Assembly (NCBI GenBank): GCA_000711775.1
Contig: ARYC01017260.1
Span: 102,081-166,080 of the forward strand
DNA from: Oxytricha trifallax
Taxonomy: Eukaryota > Ciliophora > Spirotrichea > Sporadotrichida > Oxytrichidae
DNA length: 64,000 nt
Direction: 5' to 3'
Shown: positions 14,461-25,037 of the stretch, piece by piece
How the letters are laid out: each line of letters opens with the position of its first letter
Position numbering within the stretch: the first letter of the stretch is position 1
The notes under the pieces: generated by a model
Database searches by the model: none
The model's input: the letters and a program-made list of their open reading frames with translations, nothing else
What the model was told of the DNA's origin: nothing
Translations under genes and position numbers: made by a program

Positions 14461-15469
14461 TATTAAGCGAGTATAATTAAAATGGGGAGACTGTTAAAAA
14501 TAAATACAAAAAGAGATCAAATAAAATTATGTTCATATCAATATACATGTGTTAAGATAAAACAGTCACTAATTTGAAATATGTTTGATTAGATCCTTAT
14601 TTAACTTTAATTAATTAATCAACCATCTAAAAATGGAATTTTTGTTTTTTTCAACTTTTCTGATTTATTTCTATTTTAGCGCAGTGATCAAGTTGATGCT
14701 GTAGCTGATCTCTAAGTTTTTCATAAATTTTTCATAGATATCTTCAGGGTATCTTCAGGGTATCTTCAGGATATCTTCCTTAAAAAATAAAAAGTGTGAA
14801 GAGTGTGGAGAGTGTGGAGTTTAGCATCTCCAATAACAGTGGAAATAGCATCAATATCACTAATATTCTCAAAATCAAGCATTATTAGGAGTCTGGGATT
14901 TTTTCTAAAACATCTTGTTTTTCTTAAATTCATAGATGTGAGACCTAATATTGAAGATGATGATGAAGATAATGTTGTTGAAAACGATGAAAAAATCAGT
15001 GATGTAAAATTTTGAAATTCTCTAGAATTTCAATCAGACTCCTAATAATGCTTGATTTTGAGAATATTGGTGATATTGATGCTATTTCCACTGTTATTAG
15101 AGATGCTAAACTCCACACTCTCCACACTCTCCACACTTTTTATTTTTTAAGGAAGATATCCTGAAGATACCCTGAAGATACCCTGAAGATATCTATGAAA
15201 AATTTATGAAAAACTTAGAGATCAGCTACAGCATCAACTTGATCACTGCGCTAAAATAGAAATAAATCAGAAAAGTTGAAAAAAACAAAAATTCCATTTT
15301 TAGATGGTTGATTAATTAATTAAAGTTAAATAAGGATCTACTCAAACATATTTCAAATTAGTGACTGTTTTATCTTAACACATGTATATTGATATGAACA
15401 TAATTTTATTTGATCTCTTTTTGTATTTATTTTTAACAATCTCCCCATTTTAATTATACTCGCTTAATA
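14461..15469. mobile_element. Foldback (long-TIR) element flanked by TA
   Basis: The arms 14461 to about 14870 and about 15050 to 15469 are near-perfect inverted repeats around a unique centre of about 180 bp. The ends read TA-TTAAGCGAGTATAATT and its complement, so the element is bounded by TA dinucleotides as in Tc1/mariner-type insertions. It contains a tandem TATCTTCAGGG motif and a GTGTGGAGA repeat in each arm. It encodes no transposase; the frame at 14803-15015 mostly reads arm sequence. It is probably a non-autonomous, MITE-like germline element. Confidence 0.75.
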
Positions 15470-15790
15470 ATGTAAAATTTAATTAATAATGAAAAATATA
15501 TTTTATAGTCATTGAATTTTTAAATTTAAAGTTTTTTAAGTAATGCCTATTTTCTAATTTAATTATTAAATTTTTTCAGTTTGGATCCTTTTTAATTTTA
15601 GGTGATAATAATAATAAAAATAATGAAAACATTAATTATAATAATTATGATAATAATAATATATAATGTATAAATAAATAAATAAATAAATGATTCACTT
15701 TGAGCATCAGAGGTAAAACCCCAATGCTGTTATTTACAATTTTTTGTAGACGTATAAAATTAATCAAAATACAAATACTCTTAACTTAAT
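15470..15790. other. AT-rich spacer with simple repeats
   Basis: Contains short AAT/ATA-rich runs and an (AAAT)n stretch near 15673-15690. No gene seen. Confidence 0.4.
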
Positions 15791-15805
15791 ATCATTTATT
15801 TCACT

Positions 15806-16135
15806 TCACAAATTTCTCAATCTCTCTCTCAAAGTTTTTAGTTGATCTTGCCTCTCCTGGTCCACGTCCTTGATTTCTTCGCATTCTCCATCCTTTGGTC
15901 TGAATTTTAATGCTTCCTTCATCAACGAATCCACGGTGTCCTTGGTGAGGGCGGGCTTGAATCTCTGCAGGAACTGAGGGGGGAGGTGGGGGGAGCTCTG
16001 CATCAGCATGGCCAGGTCCTTCTTAAATCTCTTCATGACGCTATCTCTTCTCTGCCTTTCCTTGCTTATTGACAGGGGTCTCTTGTCTCTTTCAGCAGCT
16101 CGGTTCATGATGTTGTCTACAGTCTCATTATTCTT
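15806..16135 (-). CDS. GC-rich coding segment, unrecognised basic protein
   Basis: An open frame ending in TGA. The 100-residue part from the internal Met at 16108 contains RQRRDSVMKRFKKDLAMLMQ and ends in LKTLRERLRNL; it is highly charged and probably helical. The frame is open further upstream to about 16135, where an in-frame TGA blocks it, so this may be a 3' exon or MDS rather than a whole gene. GC content is far above the flanks, and Gln is written almost only with CAA/CAG; a single TAA lies upstream of the Met. That differs from the neighbouring genes, which use TAA/TAG heavily. Confidence 0.5.
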   Translation of the reverse strand, partial: KNNETVDNIMNRAAERDKRPLSISKERQRRDSVMKRFKKDLAMLMQSSPHLPPQFLQRFKPALTKDTVDSLMKEALKFRPKDGECEEIKDVDQERQDQLKTLRERLRNL

Positions 16136-16139
16136 GATT

Positions 16140-16827
16140 GGGTCTTAGTTGGTGGGAGGCACTCAGAATGTCTAGCTCAGGAGAACTTCACATTGGGATT
16201 TTTCAAATCGTTGAATTTGACAGTGAGCTTGTTGCAGGCGAATTCGAATGATTTCAGCAATCAACATTAGTTTTATCGTACCTCGATCGAGAGAGCACAG
16301 CCCGAGCTAGCGAGTTACAAATAACTGGACAGGCAGCTGTTTACCATACTAAGATTATCCGAGGAATACTTTTGCTGATGACGCCAGGTAGTTGGAATAT
16401 TCAAAATCACTCGACCCTCAGAGTCCTCATAAGTCGGCTCCATACAGTGAGTGCCCTAATGTATGCGACCTTAAGCCAACGCATGTAGAGTGCTGCCCCA
16501 AACAGGCCAGTTTGACTGCCATAGACTAAGGGTGCCAAGAATCCTGATTTAGAAGGGTTTACTCTGATACACTTTAGCACTAGAGTAGTATGAATTTCAC
16601 AAAGGCGCAATGCACTAGAGCTTCGTGCTTTGGCATAAGAGTTTAGTGCCTTTGGCTACTCATGAGTATTCAGGATGCCAACTGGCTTGGTGGCTGAGCC
16701 AACGGTATCTGGACAGCAGGCGTTCTTGAGATAATTGCTGGGACTTGCCATCTGATCGCTTATCTTAGGTAATAGGTTACGTTGTGCTCCTTCCCTAAAT
16801 CTCGCTATCAAATACTATTGTTTAAGC
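16140..16827. other. GC-rich island, content unresolved
   Basis: Several frames are open on both strands (for example the minus frame 16407-16610), but I cannot choose one. The GC-rich composition is continuous with both flanking coding segments, so exons and introns of one gene are likely here. Confidence 0.3.
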
Positions 16828-17232
16828 TTACCTGGTGAGAGGAGGCGAAGCATCTAAAGTAGGATCCAACAAGTCGCCCATGGTTTGGTGGTTTGTCGAA
16901 TCATCATGAGAACATCCAATATGGCGCCCGCCATCTTCCTTCTCTATACTACAAACTCCATTCAAGGTCTCGTCCATTAATGTCGAATAAGAGAGCGTGG
17001 AGCGCGAGCCAAGAATACTGCTAACCACTCGTCAGAGTGCTCCCCGGCTTCTATTAGATACCAATATGTTGCTCAAGAGATTGCTAAGGCGCTGTTGGAA
17101 AGATGTCTTGGTGAGCAGGGTATCGTCGAACTCAAGATTGTCAAGCAAAAGATCCTCAGTTGGGTCCTCCGGCAGTTCAGGGTCGTCTTGCTCGCATGGT
17201 GAGTTGTGAATATCGAGTAGTAGGGGGTTCAT
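16828..17232 (-). CDS. GC-rich coding exon(s) ending at a GTAAGC donor
   Basis: A minus-strand frame starts at the ATG at 17232 (MNPLLLDIHNSPCEQDD) and runs to TSPPLTR-like sequence just before GTAAGC near 16830, which looks like a splice donor. An in-frame TGA near 17031 interrupts it. Repeated GAG trinucleotides around the TGA would allow a 12-bp in-frame removal, but that is speculative. It is acidic in its first half. Gln codons are CAA/CAG only. Function not recognised. Confidence 0.4.
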
Positions 17233-17320
17233 CTGTTGGATTCATGTCTATCTTAAGGATTCTAAAGTATTATTATAGGGTTCGAGCAAGTTATAATAAT
17301 TAAATTCCGAATCTCGTCAT

Positions 17321-17345
17321 TTTGGTAGCTTTAGTGGAATAGCCT

Positions 17346-17414
<69 letters not shown>

Positions 17415-17486
17415 ATACTACTACTACTACTATACTACTACTACTACTATCTACTACTACTAATACTACTACTGCTACTACTACTG

Positions 17487-17572
<86 letters not shown>

Positions 17573-17573
17573 G

Positions 17574-17615
<42 letters not shown>

Positions 17616-17665
17616 TCTACTACTACTACTACTACTACTAGCCCGACTCTACTAAAGCTACCAAA
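17321..17665. repeat. (CTA)n microsatellite inside a 15-bp inverted repeat
   Basis: Nearly uninterrupted CTA repeats run from about 17345 to 17641 (with a few GCTACT, ATACTA and TCTACT interruptions). They are enclosed by TTTGGTAGCTTTAGT (17321-17335) and its exact reverse complement (17651-17665). With UAA/UAG as Gln no frame contains a stop; the minus strand can read as poly-Gln (TAG). Confidence 0.85.
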
Positions 17666-17838
17666 TATTAATAATAATTAAATATATCTTTATTAATTTC
17701 TATCGTCACCCAAATCTTGTAAATAACTGACTTGGGGTTTTAACAGGAGATGAGGAGCAATTATTTATTATATTATTTTTCAAATTTGGGTTTATAATTT
17801 AGACACGGTCTGAATCATTCTACTCAGTTATTTCTATC

Positions 17839-20800
17839 TCATTTGATATTTTTTTGCTTTTCGCCTCTACTTTCTTTTTAGTTATTTAAAATTAAGCTAT
17901 ATAGAATAAAATAACAAAAAATATTTATTTATATAATATTTTTAGTGGAATTAACTGGTCTAGGATTTGAATTAGGAGATTAGATTTTTGTCTTTGTTGT
18001 TGATAATAATTTCTTACCGGTATCAATAAATTTATTTTTCTTTGGGGACTATTAATAATCTTACTCGGTTCGGTCTATTTATTTAATTTTTGAGGATTAT
18101 TTTTATTTTGTACTTTTTTTCTTGTGAATTTTTCTTGGCGAAATTTTATCATTTGGAATCTTCTCACACTTTAAAAATTATTTTTAAAAAATAGCAAGTT
18201 TTTATAAATAAAAAGTTACAAAAATAAGGATATAAACTTTTATGGATTTTCAAAAGCATCATCTTCTGAAATTATTATGGATCTCTTTTCTTTCATAGAT
18301 TAAGTTTAAAAGTACAAAGTGGTATCTTATAGGACCCCTAAGTTACCAATTATCCTCTAGTCAATTTAAAAAAAAAACGCAATAAATTAATTTGTTTTAA
18401 AATTAAGGCAAATTTACTGATAAATAAATCTAAATTTAAATTGTTTACATTATAAAACTCTGATAATTGAATTATAATAACTACTAAATAGATTATTGTT
18501 AAATAGCAGATTTTCTGCTGTCTAAAACAATTTATTTCAAGGAAGTTGACAGCTCTTTATCATCATTTAATATTGATTTTTTTGAATTCAATCTCAACCC
18601 TGAATTAGAATGCCCATTCAAAATATTTATAAAAAATTAAATAAATAAAGATATTTCTGTCAAAGAAAGGAATGAGTTTTAAAATTATAATTATCTATAA
18701 GATAACTTGAATCTTAATTTTTAATAGGAAATTTAGAAATATATATGCTAAATTATTTATAATTATCTATAAATATATTGAAATTATGAGTTCTCTCTGG
18801 AATTATGAAAGTTTAATTTTAAAAAATAGATTTATAGATATTTAAAATAATTCATTATTTTTAGACTAAAATAAAATTATTAAAAATTGGAACGATAAAA
18901 TTTACTTAAGTTAATTTATTTGATTAAAAAGTTATATAATCTTTTAATAAATTAATTATAATTATTTTAAAAGTGTAAGTTCTGCAACGGAATCAGCAAC
19001 TCGAATCTTTTTCAGATGTCTCACCATATCGAATTCCTTCTATAGTTTCCTTACTGAAAATTAAATTAAAATACAAATATATAAATATTTACTCCTATTT
19101 AATATAGCAGATCCTTAATATTTTATTTCTTTTGAAAGAGGCAAAATTTGAATAAGTTAATAAACTTAGATTTTATATATTCTGAGAAAGTATAGTTGAA
19201 GAATCTTAACTGCTATAATTTAGTTTTCATTTCTATTTATATTAAAATATAATTAAATTTTTAATTTTAATTAATAAAATTAAAAAAAAATTGTAATTTC
19301 TATTGTCTTTTATTTCACTAATTTATTGTGAGATTACGAGGCACCTTAGTTTTCTGAAATGACAAAATCGTTCTAAAATTGCTTTTTATTTAGTAAGTCT
19401 CTCTGAGATGAAGGTTCTTCTTGATTATTTTATGTGCTATTAGCATATATGTTCTAACCGAGATACCCCTCCCCACCCCCCTCCCCACCATACACCGAGA
19501 TACCCCTCCCCATACCCCCCTCCCTACCCCCAAACTATTTTATAATAAAAAATAATTTAATAATTTATAAAATCCTTTATAAATGAGAATTTTAAAAATT
19601 AATGATTGAATAATTATAATAATTTATAAAATCCTTAATAAATGAGAATTTTAAAATTTTATTGATTGAATAATTATTTTTATTTATAATTAAAGCTTAA
19701 TAATTTTAATTATATTTAAATTAATAACAATGATTAATTTTAAAAATTCTCATTTATAAAAGATTTTATAAATTATTATATTATTTTATTATAAAATAGT
19801 TAGGGGTGGGGAGGGGGGTATGGGGAGGGGTATCTCGGTTAAGGTGGGGAGGGGTGGGGAGGGGTATCTCGGTTAGAACACATATAAAAATATCAAAATA
19901 TGTAATTTTAATAATTATTAATAGTAATTAATAAAATTTAAATATTTAGCACCATGTTTATTTGGAATTATGTATTTATTTACTGTTTATTGCAATTTAT
20001 TCTATTTTTTAATTTCTCCCTGTGGATTCTAAAATCTATTGCTTCCTGAACTCTAAATATTGTTCATAGCTATTTTATAAATTTAGTCTTTAAATTTATC
20101 ATCCATATGGAGATATAATTTCTTGATAATCGATGTGAAATATAAGATCTTTTGTATTCTGCTAGTCAAAAGTCGAAATATTATCATTCACTTAAAATAA
20201 AAATATAATGGGGGGGAATCACTAAAATTTATTATTAAAGGGGAAATTTTTATATCCAAAAAAATAGAAAATTTCTCTTAATTGCGAAAAATTATTTATA
20301 TAATATTAATTACTGCTTCAATTTTCTCCTCTAGATTAAGTAATTTTTTTATAAAATATAACTTTCAAGATTTACAACTATCCATTCTCTTATTGCCAAT
20401 TAGAAACATTAAAATAGTTTTTGTTTTAATTCACAATAAATATAATTTTCATGAAATTATTTTAATATTTATCAAGTAATTAGATGTTATGTATGTTTAA
20501 ATAAGAAAAATTTGTTCATTGAGATTGATTTAGATTTTACATATTGATAAAAGTTAAATATTTTTATTTAAGGGGCTGGAAACTTCCCCCCCCCCCTCAA
20601 TAAAATAATTTAATCAGGATTTAATTTATTAGTTCTGTGAATTATAATGGAAGCGAAACCTCCTGTGGCTGTGAGAGCGTCAATTAAATTATAGGTGGTT
20701 CTCTATGTAATTTTAACGAGATCGTCAATCAATATTGATTGTTAAAGAAATAGACTTTTTCCTGCTCTCTTCTATTAATTTGTCATTTAATTTCTGAACA

Positions 20801-23040
20801 TTGAATAGGTTATATTTTGAGTACCAATGGTTGAGGCAACCCTCGAATCTTTAAGAATCACATAGTTTTCAGAGAGGAACAACCAATCAAACCTGGTATA
20901 AAAAATAAAAATATATTTACAAATATCGTCTGAAAGAGTCATTTATGCAGATCTTATCGTGTTTTTAAGAGGGCTTTTATCAAATTCTCCAACATCTAAG
21001 TATAATAAAAAGTATTTTTTTTAACATAATTAATTGTCTAGCATTTATATATGAAATATAATGTTTAATTATTAGATATTAATTCAATTAATCAATTAAA
21101 TATTTAAGTTTCTAACTTTTAATTAAATGAACCTATAGCTAAATTGAATCAATTTTAATTTAGATAAAAAAGTTAATATTTTTATTATATTGTTCGAGTT
21201 ATGAAATTAAAATGTAAGTATCCTAAATAATTGCATCAGTCTCCATTGTCGGTTTGCACTCTAAGTTAGGAAACATTTATTTCAAATAATTTTTTTCACA
21301 ATATGTGACTTCAAATCTGAATTTTTTGTTAAGTAGTGAACTTCCTTTACCTTGTAGAGTTAAATCTGTGAAATTTGGGCAGAGCCAGCCAACTAAACTT
21401 ATACCTGCTCTTGCAGGCTCTCCGTTAAATCTATCAGGAGTGCATTAAGTATAGTTTACATCTAATAAAATAAAAATATATTTAAAATATCTGAGTAGGT
21501 AATAAATACCCTAAAATACTTTATAAAAAATTGAATTTAATTCAATTTCAATTGGAAATAAATTTGTTGTGAAATTGGTTTATTAATACATAACAAAATC
21601 CTTAATTATTGAGATACATTAATAAAGTAATATGGTTGCCTAAGTATATAGATCTAGACAATAATTAATATGATTCTTGAATAATTTTAATAGTGTTAAA
21701 TATTTAGATCAGCTATTTTTCAAAGTACTTTAATTAATAGTTACTATTTTAGATTCTAGAAATTCTTTTATTTTATTTTATTTTATTTTATTTTACACTT
21801 AACAGACAATTAATATAAGACTAAGAAAAAAGGGATTGGAAGATATAATAAAAATTATAAATTCCTAGAAACTTTGTATAGGAGTAAAAATAATTAGTAA
21901 ATATTTAAAATTTAAGTTTTAAATAAGAGCATCTTGCTAAATTAAAAGAATAGAATTTTCAGTTTAACTGAATTGATAGTGTTTATTTTTAACATTAATT
22001 ATTTATTCTCATAAATGTTCAATCCAAGATGAAAAGATATTTCCTTGAAATATGTTTAATAATTTTCCAAAGCCTCTCATTCACACATATAATAAAATTA
22101 TTTTTATTGCAATACTATTAAACCTTACGATATGTTTTTAGCTAAAATATTTTTGGCTTACTTAAATTAAAATTTTTAAAAAAATAAAGGTAAGTTTTTA
22201 ATTTTAGATAACAAAAAAATGTAGATCAGTGACTAAGAAACTTTCACACTACACTAAATCTTTATATTTCTTCTTATTAAGATATCACAATTGTTCATAA
22301 AATTAATAAATTAAAATTTCTTGAATTAAGGGTTAAAATGTTTATTGGATATTCATTAGCAGTATAGTTCACTTTTGGACTCTAAATAATTGTGTAAAAT
22401 TTCAAGCTAAAGTATTAATGTATATTTGTGACTGCTGGGTTAAATCCTGCATAAACTGGGAATACTGCGTAGTCAAATTAATATCTTGAAAACTTATATT
22501 CAGAAGTATCAGAGTAAAGATCTCTCAAATTAGAATATATTACTTCATTTATAGAACATATATAGTCTTTTAATTAAAATTTAAACTATAAAGTAATTAA
22601 TTTACCCCTTTAAATAAGTAGTCTCAGTTATGGTGTACCTATATAAATATAATTATAAATAAATTTATAAGCCTATTTCTTTGAATAACGTCATTAAGCA
22701 TGAATCCAAAGTAAATAATTAAAGAAATAAATGAGAGTATTGTCATACAACCTCCAAAGCCTGAAGTAAAAGTTTAATTGTTTTTATAAGTAAGAGATAC
22801 TTCAAACCCCGAATTCTCAACATATGATGTTTTGGTACAATTAACTCATTTTTTAATATTTGAAAAAGATTTTGTTCATTAAGTTACAAACTTGACTACT
22901 ATAAAGTCAAAAAAAATATAAATAATGCTTTTTGAGATTTTGACTGGGTATCCAAATCGATCAATCGATCGAAGTGACCCTGCAAAGAGATTATAAATGC
23001 TTCCAAATATACCGTTCGGTTTATTTTCCTAATTCTTCAT
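17839..23040 (-). CDS. Multi-MDS membrane protein, paralog 2
   Basis: Start ATG at 23040 (MKNQENKPNGIFGSIYNLFA). The frame then closes through MDSs matching paralog 1: SLRSIDRFGYPV, SLTYKNNQTFTSGFGGCMTI plus a TM-like run, RYTITETTYLK, about 22520-22340, 21470-21225 (CTPDRFNGEPARAGISLVGW), 20985-20945, 20895-20815 (RFDWLFLSENYVILKDSRVA), 20745-20635 (DALTATGGFASI-like), 19040-18965, 18640-18490, 18080-17960 (DTGKKLLSTTKT), to a TGA at 17839. Because both ends are visible this is the better copy for defining the gene. Several IES boundaries can be placed by comparison with paralog 1; most are too diverged to place exactly. Family unknown; multi-pass membrane protein is inferred from hydrophobic runs. 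Confidence 0.72.
19451..19879. mobile_element. MITE-like inverted repeat with C-rich/G-rich arms
   Basis: Terminal inverted repeats begin GTTCTAACCGAGATACCCC and end with the complement. The arms carry clustered CCCCTCCCC / GGGGAGGGG runs, the middle is AT-rich with internal inverted repeats, and no ORF is present. It lies in an IES of paralog 2 and is absent from the equivalent place in paralog 1. The G-rich arm has G-quadruplex-forming potential. Confidence 0.7.
22638..22671 (-). other. IES in paralog 2, pointer ATAGG
   Basis: CCTAT (plus strand) occurs at 22638-22642 and 22672-22676. Excision joins VIQRN to RYTITET. Paralog 1 has an IES at the same codon position with a different, shorter repeat. 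Confidence 0.7.
22799..22942 (-). other. IES in paralog 2 only, pointer AGT
   Basis: This 144-bp AT-rich segment sits between DRFGYPV and SLTYKNN. ACT (plus) occurs at 22799 and 22943. Paralog 1 is uninterrupted at this site. Confidence 0.65.
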
Positions 23041-23386
23041 TGAGAATTGTTCTTAAAATAATTTTTTAAAAAAATTTGCGATATAATCATAAAATTGAGA
23101 ATGTACAAAGATATTTTTAATAATTTATGAAGTCAATTTAGAATATCGTTAATTATTATTCTTCTCACCATAAATTGATTTGTCAAATCTATTTCATTAA
23201 AAACACTTTAATCATTTCAGTTAAATAGATTTGTGTGTTTGATAAATTGCTTTATTTATAAATTTATTTATACATTCTTTAAAATTATATTCTTTAAATT
23301 ATGATGATGATGATTATTGAGTTAAACTCAAAATGAAATATTTATCAATTCACTGTTTAATACTAAAATCAAACTATCAAATTAAG

Positions 23387-23690
23387 TCGTGACGTAGACG
23401 TTTCTGAAGTGAGTTGGCGTGGAAATCAATGACGTGGCAAGTCGTGAACTAGAAAAAATCCAAAAAGCAACCTCGCCCCCATTCCACTTCCCTCTGTTAC
23501 CGAGATGCATACGAGACAAGAGCCTAGCAATTGACTAGGAGTATCTCCCGCAGAGCTCGCAGAGATCTGCTTCCTATAAACAATTAAAGGGGAGTCTGGA
23601 GAAAACTCTTACCAGGTTCATCTACTGCTGAGATAGTAATCTCTGTCCTTTCTTTCGCTGTGGTAGCCTCATTAACCCGACCTGGTGTGG
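23387..23690. repeat. GC-rich dispersed repeat, copy 2, with exon-like segment
   Basis: The left edge (GTCGTGACGTAGACG, GTGAGTTGGCGTGG) matches the 1655-1701 repeat in inverted orientation. On the minus strand, about 23695-23606 reads openly (RVNEATTAKERTEITISAVD) and ends at GTAAGAG, a good splice-donor match. It could be a mobile-element end or a GC-rich exon like those at 16-17 kb; I cannot decide. Confidence 0.4.
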
Positions 23691-23699
23691 GAGGAAAAT

Positions 23700-24530
23700 C
23701 ATTATCGTTCTTTAAATTATAAAATTGAATTTTAATTTTTTTATCTATTATATAAATTCTTATGTCATTTAATGGATTTTTAACATAATCCTATAAACCA
23801 TTATTTTTAATAATTTATAGATTTAAATGGCTTTTAATTTATAATATTAAATCTAGAAAAATAATAAATAAAGTATATTCTGTTAATCTTTGATATCTTA
23901 ATCATAAATTTGAAGAACCTGTATCATAAATTAAAATAATCACTTTATATTTGAATTAATAAACAATCTTTTAGTTTAGGGCAACACTATTTACTTTGAA
24001 AATTTATTTCTAAGTATTTTGGTAATTAATTGATTTTTGAAATAAATTATCACATAATTCATGATTTAACATGAAAAAAATTATAAAATATATCATTAAT
24101 GATATAATTGTAGAATTATAAATTCATGCTTTTTATTAAGCTTAATTTTTAAATATATTATATATTTTGATTATTGTCTATTATGATAGAAAAAAAGTTT
24201 TTTATGTTATATATTATATTGCTTAAATATCAATTTTAAAAATGATATAAGATTATTAAAATAGATAAATTAAATAAATGGGATAATTTTCATCGTAATT
24301 TTTTATGCTAGGCTTTTTATTTTTAAATACCCTAATTTAATTAATAAAATCTTTATTAATTTTTTTTATTAAATCATTAATGATAGTTTAAGAAATCAAT
24401 TGTTATATTTATGTAAGATAATAAATATGAATGTAAATTAAAGAAAATTAATATATTAAAAGCAGTGATGTATTTATAAATTTAATTTGAATTTAAATTT
24501 AATCTTTTAAATCAGAAAATATAAGCATTA
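23700..24530. other. AT-rich spacer, no gene seen
   Basis: Strongly AT-rich DNA without coding-like islands on either strand. Confidence 0.4.
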
Positions 24531-25030
24531 ATGGATGCAAGTTCAAAACAGATACTAACTCAAAATTATTGCTTAGATGACTCTTTGAAACGAGAAGAGA
24601 TTATTGTGGAATTTTAAAACATATAAATGCAGATTGAATCTTTTAAGAAACTTAGCATGCCTAAAGAAATGAAAAGTATTTATACTAAAAGATTAGTGGG
24701 GAAAAACAATCACAACAAATATATACATAAGACAAGATTTTTTCATGATTAAAATTTATAAATTAAAATAATATTTGTGCGTAAATGACATTCAGTATTA
24801 AGCGCTAAAATTATACAATTTTGCTTAGAAAAAATTGGACGATAAAAAATAGACATATGATTTGAAAATGGTTGGGATTGGTGGAATTAAAGGATAAGGA
24901 TCTATCTGGAAGAAATCTTTGCTAAGTCATTTAAAGCATACAAATCCAAATGGAATTAAACTAGCTATAGTATATTTAAATAGACTTTATATAATTCAAT
25001 ATTTTTAGATAAATGTGACATTATTACTTA
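24531..25030 (+). CDS. Small plus-strand coding segment, unrecognised
   Basis: ATG at 24531 opens MDASSKQILTQNYCLDDSLK and continues in frame with Gln-coded TAA to about 24785. A second coding-like block at about 24845-24960 (GIGGIKGQGSIWKKSLLSHL, then HTNPNGIKLA) needs a frame change, so an IES probably separates them. It converges on the end of chitin synthase. Family not recognised. Confidence 0.45.
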
Positions 25031-25037
25031 GACAAAA

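Noticed and set aside
17270..17300. Possible tRNA B-box (GGGTTCGAGCAAG)
   Set aside because: No matching A-box, cloverleaf or acceptor stem nearby.
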